Source: Aplysia californica (Eukaryota; Mollusca; Gastropoda; Aplysiida; Aplysiidae). From it: 64,000 nt of DNA. Positions 11,401 to 26,400 of this stretch are shown piece by piece. Location: NCBI RefSeq assembly GCF_000002075.1, contig NW_004797398.1:573417-637416 (forward strand), given 5' to 3'. The position numbers and the translations under genes are program-made. How positions within the stretch are numbered: the stretch's first letter is position 1; each line of letters starts with the position of its first letter. The notes beneath the pieces were generated by a model. The model did no database searches and had not been told where the DNA came from. It saw only the letters and a program-made list of their open reading frames with translations.

Positions 11401-14400
11401 CCAGCTTGATTCTCTCCAGGAGTATCCTGTTGAAGACTTTCCCAGGTATGGACAGGAGTGTAATGCCTCTGTAGTTGTTACATTTGCTGAGGTTTCCTTT
11501 CTTTGGCAGCTTGATTAGGTGGCCTTCCTTCCAGTCTGATGGTATTTCCTCCTTTTGCCAAACCTTTTCAAATAGAGCATAGAGAATTTCCACAAAACGT
11601 ATCTTTCTCTGCCTTAAGGGCTTCCGGTGGTATATGGTCGGGACCAGCTGCCTTGTGGGACTTCAGTGTTTTTATAGCAGCTGCAATTTCCTCTCTTGAA
11701 GGTGGTTCCGAGACTATTGGGAGGTCATTTCTGGCTGGAAGAATTTCTGGTTGGTTTTCTGGAGGAGGTCTGTTCAATGGTTGATCAAAGTGTTCTCTCC
11801 ATCGGTTAAGTTGCCCCTCTGGGTTGAAGATAGTCTTTCCCTCTTTGTCTTTCACTGATAGAGTGGGCTTGCTGAATGTACCTGAAAGTGTTCCTATAGT
11901 CTGGTGTACAATCCGTAAGTGCCCGTCTGTTGCTGCTTTCTCTGCCTTTTCGGCCAGGCCATTCAGGTAGGTATTCTTGTCCTTCATGATGGAATTCTTT
12001 ACCTCCCGGTTTACTTCGGTGTACTCTTGTTGTGCAGCGAGTTTCTCAGTTTGGGTACGGCTGTTGTTGACTTGGGCCTTCAGCTCTCTTCTTCTTTTGA
12101 CTTTGTCTAGATAGTCCTGTGAAATCCATTCATTCCTGGGGCTGTCTTTGGGTCCTAGGGTGCTCTGGCAAGTTGCATTTACTGCCTCTCTTATCTTATC
12201 CCAGTGTTCGTTGACTTCACATTCATCCAGGTCTTGAAGGGCTTGAAATCTGTTCTTCAGTTCCAACTTGAACTCATTCTTCTTTACTGGGTCTTTTAGA
12301 AGGCTCACTTCATACTTAAGACGATTTCCAGCTGTGACTTCTGCATCTCTTCTCAGTTTTAATTTCATCTTTCCAAGTATCAAATGGTGGTCTGAAGCAA
12401 CGTCTGCTCCTCGTAAGACTCGGACGTCCTCCAGTGAGCGTTTAAACTTTCAGGAGATGCAAAAGTGGCCAATCTGGTTTTCCGTTGTTCCGTCCGGGGA
12501 GACCCAAGTGGCCTTGTGAATCCTTTTATGTGGGAAGATTGTACCTCCAATGACCAAGTTGTTGAATGCACAGAAGTTTTGGAACCTTTCTCCATTGTCA
12601 TTTGCCTCTCCTAATCCGTGTCTGCCCATGATTTCCTCATTGTGACTATTGTCCGAACCTACCTTTGCATTTAGATCTCAAATGACAATGTTGATGTCCT
12701 TACCTGGAAGTTTGTCGATAACGTTCTGCAGGCGGTTGTAGATGTCATCTTTATTTTCCACTTCTGCATCATTGGTTGGAGCATACACTTGTATGATGTT
12801 CATGTTAATGACCTTCTTCCTACCATCTCTTACCTTGAGTTCTTTCTTAGTTCCAAATGAGGCCATGATGATCCTTGGACCATGTGCATCCCAGTCCCTG
12901 AATGTCTTTTGAGCTGTTTTTGATATGATCATCCCTACTCCTTCTCTGTGTGGTCCATCACTGTCATTTTCTGAATAAATAAAAAGCTCCCCCTCTTTCA
13001 TTTGCTTCTCTCCAGGCTGGTTCAAGTGGGTCTCGCTGATTCCCAGTATGTGTAGTTGGTATCGGTGCATTTCTTGGAGAACTTGTGCAGTTTTTCCATC
13101 CTCATAAAGGGTCGTAACGTTCCACAAGCCGATCCGAAGAGACTTGGACTTGGATGATGGTGGAGGCTTCTGCCCAGCAGCTTCCTTTCGGCTTTCACTG
13201 CCTTGCATCATAAACTCTCCATTTAGAGAAGATCCACGATCAGCCAAGCAGACATAATGGTTTTTGCTTGTATGTGTTTCTGTAACAGGTTATTTTTACG
13301 AGAGAGGTTGTTAGCCTCATGACTCAACCCCCTACCTGGAGGCAGGATGACTCTGTTTCAGGAGTCACTACCTGGTTCGCCATTTAGTCGCCTCGTACGA
13401 CACGCTAGCACCAGGTCAGTCCTATTCTTCTCAATGCCGAGACTGCACGACATGATGAAAGAGTTAATAGATAGAAATTCTCAGGTAATGTGAAGTTTGT
13501 GTTAACTGGGTTTTACTGTACTCACTTTCATTACATCACCCAGTCATGAACACTCACAGAAATAATCATGATATGTGTTAAAGAGAGTAAAAAGATATGT
13601 AACGTCAGAGCTATGCAATTAACTTTCCTTTCCTTCAGCAGGTCAGAAAATGAGTTAGCAAAGACTATTTCCGTAAACAAATATATATAGTGAAACAACA
13701 GGGAAAAGACATGGATGGTTTCTCTGGAGTCAGTTTCAGCACTATCCTCAGCTCAACAGTCATCACAAAACTAAACTAAATGAGGGCAAGAGCTAAAGCT
13801 CACCTTGATAGAGACTAATCAGGACCCACAGGAAAAAAGTCTTGAAAGACAGAGATCGCCCCTGAAAGCAAAAAAAAATTTTTTTTAATGAAAAACACTA
13901 CAAAAACATCATACAAATTGCACTGTCAAACAAAGACGAAATCGCTCATCTTGGTTATCTTCAAAGGAGTACTTATTGAAAATTTCGATGATGAAACAGA
14001 GCATTAAATATAACTTCTCAATCATTCAAAGCATGACTTTACAATATACAGTAATAGATTCATGCCAGTCGTTTCTCACACTAGCCTGATGAAACCTTGT
14101 ACTCCATAAGGCCACCTTTTTAAAATCTTGTTACTCTTTACAGTTTACAAATCAACATAAATTGCTGTTCTGTGTCAATGAATTGAAAAAGAGCTCTCAA
14201 GCTATTTATTACAGCCTAAATGCTTACTTTGGTTAAATCTTTATACAGCTCCGGGTAAGTGATGGCAATGTCAGCTGACACATCCTTGTCAAGCACCAGA
14301 GAGAAGACTGGGAACATGGTGTACACTGTCGCATATCTGAGGAAATCACAGATAACATTTGTGTAAATACCAATTCTTCCCGTAATTATGTCTTGATCAC

Positions 14401-17400
14401 TGTGATTATCATACAATAACAACATGTGGCTCCATAACACTTGTCATAAGACACAGGATTCATGTAGGAATGGCTTCCAAATGTTAGCATGGGAATTATA
14501 CCAATCTTGGACGAGACCGTGCGGATTCAGACACGGGTACTTGATCTGGGAGTTTGAAGTCGCTCCCCCTGAAGCGAGGGGATACAATATTATGTGTAAA
14601 TTGTGCCCTCTCGACTCGAGTTCGAGGATCCTGTGTCAGAATCTCCGCATGTTTAATAGGGCGCGAAAAGAATATTCGAGGTAAATAATCAGGGAGTAGA
14701 ATGCTGCATTTTTAAAGTTCACAATCTGTCTGTCAACCTGCTACCTACAACCCGCACATGAATACCCCAACATACCAGCCACTATACTGTCTTCCCACTT
14801 AGCTCCTAGCGGCACTTGTCTTGGCCCGATAGAAAAGGCTAAAACTAACAATGTCACTTTAGCAGAGACTGTGTCTACCATTTCGGAATTTCACGGTGAC
14901 TGTAAAGATGGTTCCAGCAGGGAACAGGATAGAGGGTGCCCACGTCCCTCATGACTCATTGGAGCAGAGGAAGATAGGACTACACTAACATTACTTAAAC
15001 GCAATCCCACATCATCACTCATCACCACCATTATTTCTAAAATCATCAAATCATCCCCGCTCTCAGATCAAGGACTTACATCTATAACCCTTGAATCTCT
15101 ATCTGTAACAGTTACTTGTCATACTAAGTATGCACGTAATACACAATTGGACCCTATCATACGCATTTTTTTCTACTAATCAGATGGCGTCGATCTCATA
15201 TAAATGGGCAAGGGATTAAAAAAACAACAACACAGGATTCAACAAACATTAAAACAAAACAAAACAAGAAGCTAACTGTGAATGTTTTTTAATCTAAGCA
15301 CCAAATGCAGATGATATAGTATGAGCAGTTCACCAAAAAAATTTAGGAAATTTATACATAGTTTCTTTTATGAATAAACCCAGGAACAAGAATAAATCTA
15401 TTTGCTCCGCTTAACTCCAGCACATAAAAGAAAAACACCAGTGATCAAAATCTACTTTGCAAAGCTACAGACCTAAAACTTAGCTCATGGAAAAGGGAGA
15501 ATTCTGTCCCTAAATAACAAAACAAAAAAAGGCGGAAAAAAAATTTAATTAACCTACCCAACCATCAGGAATCCTGGGAAGAGGGCGATGGAAACAAAGT
15601 AGAAAACCGAGCAGAAGACAGCCTGCATTGTTGTGATGATGAGACCACGATGAATGACAAACTGGCTGAGTGAAGCCGAGCGCTTGTAGCTGTTCCGACC
15701 ATGTACCAGCAACAAACGCCCAATGTGGCTGAACTGGGAGATGGAGAAATCTGCAGCCAATGAGGCCTGTTTGCCTTCCTGGAGAATAATAAAGAAAACG
15801 ATTTGTTTAAACAAGAAAAAAAAAAAGCAATTAAAAAAATAATAAAACAGCATCTTTATGCACAGATATTGGCTTACAACTTGACTGCCTTTTTGTAATT
15901 TTGATTTTAAAACATACTCCTATATTTACTTTTATGTACAAATCATTGGCCATATGACCTTAACACTGTGCATCAGCAGAGGAATTTTAGCAGCATTGGA
16001 GGGTTCCCGCTGAACAGCCTATTGTGTTGGGATCACGGGGGGTCAGCTCCCTGTCAGCAAACTTTTGAATATGAAAGCTAGTCCAGCAAGCTTTCTTTGT
16101 TAAAAAAAACAACTGATGAGAAGTACACAAGCGTAGGAGATGAAAGGAGGAAATTCTCTGTCGAAAAACGTTTCCAACAATGTCAGTTTCAGCACCTATA
16201 GTCCATACTAAACTCATGTTAGGAAATATTGGTTAACTACTGATATACTGCTTTATAGGATTTTGAGTCAAAAGTGTCTGTCAAATTATCAACCCAGGAA
16301 CAATCTTCCAATAAAAAATGTACAGTATGATCCATTTTCAATTTTTGAAGTATCCGTACATGAAAAAGGAAAGGATTCACCAACAAACCTTTCCCACAAT
16401 ACCAATCCCAGCATCAGCAGCCTGAATCATACTGACGTCATTGCCCCCATCTCCCACGGCACTCGTTCTCTTGCCCGTGTGAGTCTGGAGCAACTTGACA
16501 ATGTCCGCCTTCTGTGTAGGGGAGCAGCGGCACACGACGACAGCTGGGCACTGGCACGCCAACTCCACAAACTCGTGCTCATAAAACTTGAGGCAAACCT
16601 ACCAGACAAACAGAAAAACCTTTAAGAAATGTGCATACTTTCATTCTTTCAAAAAAGTAGGATTCTCTGCTTTTAGTGGTAAGATCAAGAAATACACACC
16701 ACAAAAATTGTTTTTTAAAATGTCAGATTAGCAGCTGAGAAAAGCTAGCAGAGGTCTCTAAAAACAGCAAATTACTATTTTCATTAACATAAGCGTGATA
16801 TCATCAAAGATATGTTGAGGAAAGGAAAGGATAACATTTGTGAAAGGAAAACAAGCACAAATGACAAGGTCCATCAATGTGACTAGGTTATGAAATAGCA
16901 AGTATTTATGATGAGTGTATACATGCATTGATGTGCACCGGTAACAGAAACACAGGATGAAAAGTAACAAGACTTACAAATGATTTAAACCAATACATTT
17001 TTTTTCCAAAAAAAAAGGAATAACTTTTCATGTTGTTGTTTGCTTTCAAATCCCTTTAGCTGCAAGCATTTCGCTCTTGGCAGAGCAATTCCTCCATCAA
17101 GTAACCACATGTCCTTGTCATCTGGTCAACGCCAGGACTTTTCACATAACTCATTCTAAAATTTCATCAACCCAACTTGGCCATGCTTAGTTTTTTAGTT
17201 TTAGTAGAGTTTTTTACAGCGCTCGCAACTTCATAAGGTCATAAACAAACATTTCAAATAAAACACCAGTGTGCAGCACTCTCTACCTGTAAGGAGTCAC
17301 CACTGATGATGAGAGCCGCCTCGTTCTTCCTCCTCAGGGAGTTAAGCTCCAAATGAGCTTCACTACGGTCGTTGACCGATTGAAATACATAAATGTCCTG

Positions 17401-20400
17401 GAGTCGTGACACCATCTTCGAGCTTTTTGCAATGCAAATTGCAGTCTCCAGCTTGTCCCCTGTCAACATCCACACCTGAAGGAGGAAGACACGTGAAGGC
17501 GAAATAGATCAAGACATGAAATAAATGAAGCAAAATGGTAGGAAAAGAAAGCCAGTGAACCGAATACTTACATTACTCTTCTGACCTAACAAGTCATCTG
17601 AGCTCTTGTCCTTCCAATACGACCAGCATACAAAATGCCAAACTCAAATCGTGATTTTAAGATACAAAATATTTTTGCTGTATTCATGTCAAAAAGCTCA
17701 AGAGTTACAACTTTAAAAGGTACAACAGATCAGATACATAACTTGGCCACTAGAATGAAAAAGTAAACCTCAGTCAACATTTTCACTTTAAAAAAACAGA
17801 TTGAATTTAGTTTTCTCAAAAAGGAAACTTTTTTTAAAAAGGTTGGAAATTGCATCAAAAGAATGCGGGATTAAACCATGACTGCTATGAAAATTGAAAA
17901 CAATTTCCAATAGTGCTAAAAAAGCAACTAGGGAAAGTCTTTTTATAGATTAAATATTTGTCACCAGTATGACAATGTTAGCAGTTAGCCTGTACAATTC
18001 CCCAATTTTTCACAGTTAGACCACTGTAGTCAGCAATGCTGTATGCCTCCCTGTCTGATGCATCAAAATCACAAAATAAAATAAAATAAATAAACAAAAT
18101 TGTTGGCCAAGGGACCATTTTAAAGTTATGTAGACCTTTGATCCAAGGGGATACATGACTGATCCAAGGGGATACATGACAACAGATAATCACCACAAAT
18201 CTTTATCAGAAAAAAATCCCTACCCTAATTCCAGCATTTCGAAGCATCTCCAGTGTGGGTCTGACTCCTTCCTGTAGCTTATCCTCAACACCTGAAAAAA
18301 TTACAAGAATGGAAACAGAAGTGCTATGATAGTCCAGCCCATTTCTCCAAGCTGGAGGGTATCTGTTCACGGTGGACATTATAACATATAATGATTGGGA
18401 TGATCCTGGTTCAAATCCCTTACAGAATGTTCTTGTACTGAGCATTGCACTACCATTCACGTAAGAAGAAAAAGGACTGAGCTTGTTAAAAGAGAGTTGA
18501 AAAAAAACAACCTGGTCCTAAACCTTTTCTACAAATATTCTTTTTTCAACCACTACAGGATCATCATAGTTCAACAGGGTGCTGTTTAGATTTTGTTGGC
18601 ATGTAAAGGGCTGGTTCAAAGCCAACTGCAAAAGAGGGGATATGCTCAAAGATGCGCATTGATTTAATTTCAAGACTATTGATCAAATTCAGTTTTTTCA
18701 AGACAAAACCTGTTTTTCTTAACCCTTCACCTCGTAAAAGTCTTTAAAAAATGAACTTTTATTACATGGAAGGCTATACCACCTTTGTACGCAGCCAATT
18801 TTTTCATCCATTTTTTTTTCAGCATCTTGAACTAACCAATAACTCTACTCCTATTTGAACAAAACAAACACCAAACTGAATAAAAATTAATGATCCAGGC
18901 AATAAACAACAATCTGATTATAAATAAGACAGATTTGCTGGAGTTAAGGATTTTAGTCATGACTGTAAAAAATTGAATGATGTTGTCCACCAGCTGAACT
19001 GGTGCACCGTTTAGTAAAAGTTATGAACTATTAAGCAAAAGCAAAAAGTTACCTGTAAGACAGAGAAGCTCCATATCACGTTCCAAGCCCTCAACTACAG
19101 CCTGCATTTTGCTGTTTCTCTCTTGAATGCTCATCTTTGCCTGGTGGTAACGGGACTGAGACAGAAACAAACAAAATGAATTTAATTCAAGTCTTCCAGT
19201 GGGACAGGATAAAAAAATTAAATAGTGAATAAATGATAACAGCCAGAACTGAAGCCTTATCCTAATCCTATTCTTTTTAAAAGTACCATTATATTTTTCT
19301 GCCAGCCCAAACAGCAGGAAGGTTTCCACAACAGGTCTTCCACACCAAAAAACAATTCCTATCAAAAAGTTCAGCTGTGAGCTTTCATACCCTAAGGTAT
19401 TGAATAAGCCCCCCCCCCCCCCATTAATTTTCAGGGTTTTCTTGCCCCCCCCCCCCCCCCCCACCTATTCCATACCCCCTGTTTATTATTTTCCAGCTTG
19501 CCACGACCGACGATCATGTGAAACATATCTAGAATTTAGATATCTGAATGAAACTTCTTTTTTTTTTGGTGTAAATGACAAATTACCCTCAGTATTAGTA
19601 CCGGTACCAGGTTGGCTACCTCAATTTTCTGTGCATTTTAAAAAGTTTTGTACATTGGTTCATATTTTTTAATGAAACCGGTTTATTCCTAAAGGAAAAA
19701 TGTTGTCACAGTAACTTGCTAAAATCACTAAAATTTCACGATCTCTTGTTCTTTTTATTGTAGGAGAAATAAAACAGATTTGTTCCCACTAGTACAGGGG
19801 TATGAGGTTGAATGTGCCCCCCCCCCCCCTTTATTCCAACTCCCTGTTTATTAATTTTAAACCACTTGTCCAACCCCTCCCCTCCCGTTTATTCTTAACC
19901 ATCCCCAACTTTTATTCCTTCGATACCTTAGAGTAGTATTTCAGCATAATGACAAGACCATGCTGGGTCATAATCTTAATGTATTGGTATTTCTTAAAAC
20001 TCAGTTGTGCCTGTTTTCCACATCTACATAGTCCAAAGAAGAAGAAGTGGTGAAAATCTGGGACAGACAGGTGGAAAAATAATAGAAATGAGAGCATAGA
20101 TATGTTGGAAATTAGCCATAACACAGTTTTGAGAAAAAGGATGTACACATAAAAACTTAGCACATTAGTATCTTTTGAAACAAAAACACAAAGAAAATGA
20201 GAAATGAATTGAATTTGGACGCAACTTTCAACCAGGGAGAAAACAGTAAAGGAGGTAATTTTGACTCAAACTGGATCAAACTCGAAAGCAACTTTAATCA
20301 GTTATTCTGGGCTCCACTGCTTAGAGAGCGGCTGCAAAAATTTAAACATTTAATAATTATAGGTTTCGTCTGAAAAAAAAGCATCTTCCACTCACATATC

Positions 20401-23400
20401 CTCACACACTTGAACATTAACCAAATACACTTCCAAAGAACAAAAGTTTTTTGCAACAAGATTCCCATTCAATCCTGTGTTTCACTGCTACTCACATCAA
20501 ACTCTTGATACTGTTCCTCAGAGAGAACTTTCTTTGCCACCACCAGAGTTCTCAGGCCCTCTCGAGCCATGTTACCGCACTGGGAAGACGGAAATAAAAC
20601 AATATTTTAAAGAGTCAGTGATAAAATGTAACGTTCAGACCAACCAGTAAATTTATCTGCCCTTTTAAAACTAAATTGCTGAAAATTTATGAAATTTCAA
20701 AAAAGCTATTTTTAAAAGCTCTTCAATTTTCAAACTTTAATTCAACTTAAGAATTCCTTTTACCCCATTCGCAATCAATATTATTTAAAATCTCACACAA
20801 ATTTCGATACTAAATCTACAGTACACATTTAGCACACATGATTAAACGTGTGATTAACACAGAAGTTTTACGGACATCCTGGTTGTTGCAGGTATACTGC
20901 TTTATTTTTACTATCTTGATAGCAGTTATTTACAACAGTCTTTTTCCCTTCACAAAGTCTTGACTTCAATACTCTTGCCAAGTTATCATAAGGCCATATC
21001 TAAGAATATAAAATAAGTATAATTAAAACTTTGGGCGTAAAAATTACAAAGTTCAGCTTACCTCTTCTTCTAACCAATCATTGTACTGTACAATAGACTG
21101 CATAACGACATCAGCTCCTTTCAGGTAGAATGTGATCTCCCCAGACTCTTTGTCCTGAGAAAAAACATTTTGACAGTCATTTAGTACCTACAGAGTCAGT
21201 ACACATATCTTTATGCATTTAGAATCATACTTCCACAAACTGACTAGGCATAGTTTTGTCAAAGATCTCATTTCCACTACTGAGAGTAAGACTGCCATAC
21301 ATCACTTTTCAAAATGGTGAATAGCACAGTCTTACACTAAGCAGTCAATTTGTTCTAATCAGGTAAAAGTGACATTGAATATAACTATCATAAAAATTCC
21401 TTTCAAACAGACAATACAGTGACATTTAATATTATGCTGAAGTGATGGAATACACTAGGAAAAGGATGAGCCCAGGCAAAATCACTTTTACGCTGTTGGA
21501 CATCAAGGGCAGTCAGAAATGAAAGCATTGCCCGATGGAAGAGAGAGTTTGTGCTTACAAACTACTCAATGAGCCATTAAAAAACCAAAGAACAAACCTT
21601 CAAAATGATGCCCATCCTCTTGGACTCGGAAGTGAACGGGAAGATTTGCAAAATGCTGTAGGATGCTAAGGCACCAGTGGGGGTTCTCAGTGTGATGGAA
21701 TTGAGGTCACGCTTCACTAAAGTCAAGTTGACACTTTCTGACCATGTCACGAGGGCAATCTGCACAAGAGATTAGAAGAGACAGCAGTTATTCAACCTGA
21801 AAACAATCCGATGAAGTAAATTAACAGTATCCATTGTCACGAACAATAATAATTTTTAAAAAAGTAGTCACTTCTATAGAGCCCACTCCCTTGCGGCTCT
21901 AGGTGTTCCGCAATAAAATAACACGTCCTAAGCTTACACAATGCATAGCATTCTATTCATTATGCAACAATCATTTCAAATACATATATGCATTCATAAT
22001 ATACCAAGTTCTCACAAAAGAACACATACACAAAAACTGTGGCCGCTGATCATTCTTGTTAATAGATAAAGAATTAAACTGAAAACTAGCTAAAAATAGC
22101 CGTAGGCCTTAAATAGAATAGAATCGAACAACAGAAGTCATGGTACATGGGAACATGGCACACTATCATAGGCATAGCATGCAAAAAACCCAACAGATGA
22201 GCATATTATTTCCAAGCTTGTAACAGACATTGTTCTGACACTGCTATAGCCTGTCATTATTGTACCCGTGGCTAACTTGGGTCTAGGCACACTAGAAAAA
22301 TCAGGAGGCAAGAAATGCACAGAAATTATCAAAGTTTTAAGCCTGTAATAATTGGAGTTCATACATAAACTATGCTCTGAAAAAGAATCTTTTCATATCA
22401 AATAATGGTTTACGCCATACTGTCAGACCTGTTTTAATGACTGACTACCTGTCCATGACAAGCACCTGTACTAATAACCACTCCCCACTTTCCCTCTTTT
22501 CTACATCATAATGACACTGTTCAAGAAGGTCATATGTCTAAAGTGACCTGTCTTCTTCTAAACAATGGGTGGTCATCTTGGACAAGTTTGACTGAATTTT
22601 CTCTTGTTCTGCATCACCTCATAACTATGCCCTGAGAAAGCATCTTTCTACAACGTCAAGAAAAAGCATCTTTTCCAGCAGAATATTGCCTTCAGCATAT
22701 TTCATCAGGAATCTCTACAAATGTACTAGCCCCAACATTTTTTTCAGGAGAGAAAAAACAAAACAGTTTCATTCTTATAACAAGTATACCAATTTAACAG
22801 TTATGTATTTTTCTTAAATTAATTTTTTCAACATTTAGATTTTTAATTCCAACAAAACATTTCTTGAGCATGTGCAACTGGAAATCGCTAATTAAAATTC
22901 TTTTCTTGGTTGTAGTACATTTGAAAAGCTGGCCGACCATTTACTCTTGTACTACATGTACATTACCTCATCTGGACTGGAGGCCTGGTAGGAGACCCTC
23001 TGCTTGAGTTGCTGGTCTGCCTCAGTGTCGTCACTTTTCACATCACCGTTGCTCGACTCCTCGTACACAGGAGTCACATTGTGGCACAGAGCAATGGCAC
23101 GCACCGCTTCCACAACACGCGTCAGCACACTGCGGCGCACAGGTCCAGAGCTACGCACTGGTGTGGCATTTGTGGTGCTTGGGGTGGAATATGATGTCTT
23201 GAGGTGGGATACAACCTAGGGAAGAAAAGGATTTTTAGAAATTTTCGCAACACACACCCTTGGACATTGTCAGGAACTAACATCATAACTAAAGGCAGGT
23301 TTTAACTTGATGAATCTTTCATGACAATTACTTAATCCATCATACAGTGTGACCGATTCATCGAAAAGCTACAATATTTTCATATGCCATAAAGACAGCC

Positions 23401-26400
23401 AGGAACACATCCAAAGCAGATATTACAAGAAAAACAAAAATGTCACTCCCAGAGAACAGACAAATCTAACCCACTTAGAATAACTTGTCAGCCTGAAAAT
23501 GGTTCAACATGATGAATAAACTATCTACTCAGTACCCTTGCAACTGTGAGGCTGTTACAATGAAAAAAAAAAAGAACCTTCTAGGCTTCACATGAAAGGT
23601 TATACTACAAATCATTATTCTGTAAGTGCTATGTCTCCTCACCTCATCCATTGTCTCCGGGGTGAAAGAAACAGTGCCCAAGTGGAGTCGTTTGAACACC
23701 TAGGAGAGAAAAAAACAAAAAAACCACCTTATGTGTGAGCGATTTACATCTGTATTTTGCAGATATGTTTGTATCTTAAAAAGAAGTAACTGCCCCCCCC
23801 CCCCCCCCCCCGCCAAAAAAAACAACAAACCCCAACCCAATTAAAACCCAGATAAAACATTCAGAAGTCATACACTTTCAAAAAGTTAGATAAGAAAACA
23901 GCTTGTTAAGGATTTTCTCATATTTCCTCGTTTCCATTATGGACGAAAGAATAACACATGATATTCCCAACAATTCTGTACAGAAAAAAGATCCACAAAC
24001 ACATTCTCCAAGCCACAAACAATACTGAGAGTCATATTCATAGTTATTCAAAAGGGTCAAAAGTTACCAATTATAGTCTTATCTTATTCAAAAGAAAACA
24101 GCTATATCTTCAATAAGCGGTAGGATTATATAAAATCAGCAGAAATCAGAAAATTCAGGCTGAAATTTGCAAAGGAACACTTAAGGAAAACTATGTACCT
24201 CATTCCAACAGTAGATGTTAAAAACAGCTGAATAAATAAGCCCCCCCCCCCCCCCCCCCCCGAAATGCCACCTTTACCCCTTTTCCTGTTAGTAAGAATG
24301 ACCAGCCACCCCAGGTAAATTCTGGACACTAACCATTTCATTTTGAGTGAGTGTGCCAGTTTTGTCGCTAAGTAGGTATGTGATTCGGCCCAACTCCTCT
24401 GGGATGGTGGTGCTGCGTGCTGTAGTGCCTGGGATAGTTTTGTCTCGTTGGATCACCCAAGAATAGAAAGCTTTGCCCATGTCCAGGTTCATACGCAGAC
24501 TGAAAATCAAAGGAGGAAAATCAATCTTCATATTTTACTTTTTTTTAAAATAATCAAATTAAATAGAACAGCCCTGAAGGGTAAAACAACAAACCAGAAT
24601 AAGTAGAGTTACAGCATTTTATGACATTTATCATAGAGTAACAATGCACTCATATGAAGCCAACTTTGAACCTGTAATGATTAATTTCAGAAAATGGAGG
24701 CAAATACAATCTCCGGGAATAGCAAGTTCACACTGGAACGATTTAAAAAAAAGAGAACTGTCATTAATAGTCACCTAGCTTTCACAATACACAAATATTT
24801 TTCTACACACATTGTTCTTGTGCCAGTTAAATTGTGTTCATTGACCAAAAAAACAAGCTGTCAGAAACTCTTACCTGATGGGGATAATGTATGAGAAGAG
24901 AAGCACAAAGCGGAAAAAGTATCTGTACCATGGTCCTCCAAAGCCCTATCACACAGGAAAAAAAAGAACAATATCATATATCAAATCATGTCTGCACTTT
25001 CGAGTGACAGGGAAAAACTAAAGTACATTAGATGCAAAAAAATGACCTGGTTCCCTTAAATAAAGCAAAAATAAGCAAAAACCTTTCATCCATTACCTAA
25101 ACCTGAGTTCATCGTTCAAGACTCATCCTTGAGGCTGTGCAAGCTCAAACTATTTCTTTTTCTTCCTTAAAATTTTCAAAAACTTCGTAATTATTAAAAG
25201 AAGCAAGATTCATATCCATAAATAACTAGCCCATTCCTTTTGAACAGAGAATAATTTGCAGCAAATTTGGGGTTGTACATTTTATTGAGCACTAATCCAA
25301 AAAGTTTCAATTTGAGCAAATTGGAATTAATATAACTTTCAGGTCCATTTCTGTACATCTTGCATAAAGCCAAAACAGTACCAATGCACAAACTATGAAC
25401 TTAAATTTTTTACACACCATGACAAAGTTGCGAAGAAGGCACGCCTTTTCATTAGGTTGAACTTGTAGGCTCACACATTCTGCATTTGGACTTTTCCACA
25501 CAGAGAACATTTTTAAAGCAAAAGACATATTCCCGAAATAAGATTTGAGTATTCAAACATACTTCTTACCTTGAGGGTAACCATGACAAGCGACAAGACG
25601 AGAACAGCAAAGAAAAGCAGCTTGGTCAGTGTGTTGATCTCCAGGTCCAGTAGACCAATCTGGACAAAAAAAGGGAAAACAAGTCTGTAGTAAGAGCTTT
25701 TTCTGAGCAATCGCAAGGCATGGTGCCATATGGTATTGTAAAGTCAAAGACTTTATACTACAAATTGGTTTATTCTCAAGAAACATAAATAAATTTTTAA
25801 GCACCCTTGGCAATCTATAAGCTGTAATATAGACATGACAACAGGTGCTGATCAAAACTTTTCATTTAATTTCTCACAAAAAATTCTTATAGGACAATAT
25901 CTGCTTTTACATTTGTACACAAGACACATCCCTTCATAAGAATAGTATCCACAGCGTGATAAAGTTGTCGCCACCACCTCTCTGGAGGATTTTTTTCAGT
26001 ATCTCAACTATTGTCGAGAACCATCATGCTGAAAACAATCATTAGTATAGAGTGGTCCTGAGATGACACAGTGCTGTGTGCCACTGAATAAAAAGTAATG
26101 ACACTGCATGGCACTGAATTATATTTAATGTTTATAAGAGACGACAAAGAAACATTGAAGGAGCCCTGAGAAACTACATCATCTCAATTGAAAGAGCTGC
26201 ACAGTTAGTCTACTATACAAAAACCATCTCCCCATCACACTCAACAGCAACAGAGGATGAATCCGTGTAAGTTAAAAGGAAAAGTAACATATCAGAATAA
26301 GAAACGAATCATTCTCTGTTTTGAAAACACAAAGACACCAATGTCACAGCTGCCCAATAAGAAGACAAGAGTTGACCACTCACTTTGCTCTTGGGCTGCG

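Larger units (their letters stand above)
9565..13453 (-). mobile_element. full-length RTE-type LINE with 12-bp target duplication, inside an ATP9 intron
   Basis: Flanked by GATGAAAGAGTT at 9553-9564 and 13454-13465. It reads on the minus strand: 5' leader 13453-13248, then apurinic endonuclease, reverse transcriptase and a 3' end TTGATGATG. Without the MITE in its tail it is about 3.3 kb, normal for RTE. Reverse transcriptase landmarks: [43 protein letters not shown], and FADD near 10970. The complete target duplication shows a whole insertion; the reading frame is dead. Confidence 0.92.

Noticed and set aside
18340-18470. tRNA gene suggested by GGTTCAAATCC
   Set aside because: A box-B match alone; upstream sequence does not fold into a tRNA and box A is not convincing. 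At most an old tRNA-SINE scrap.
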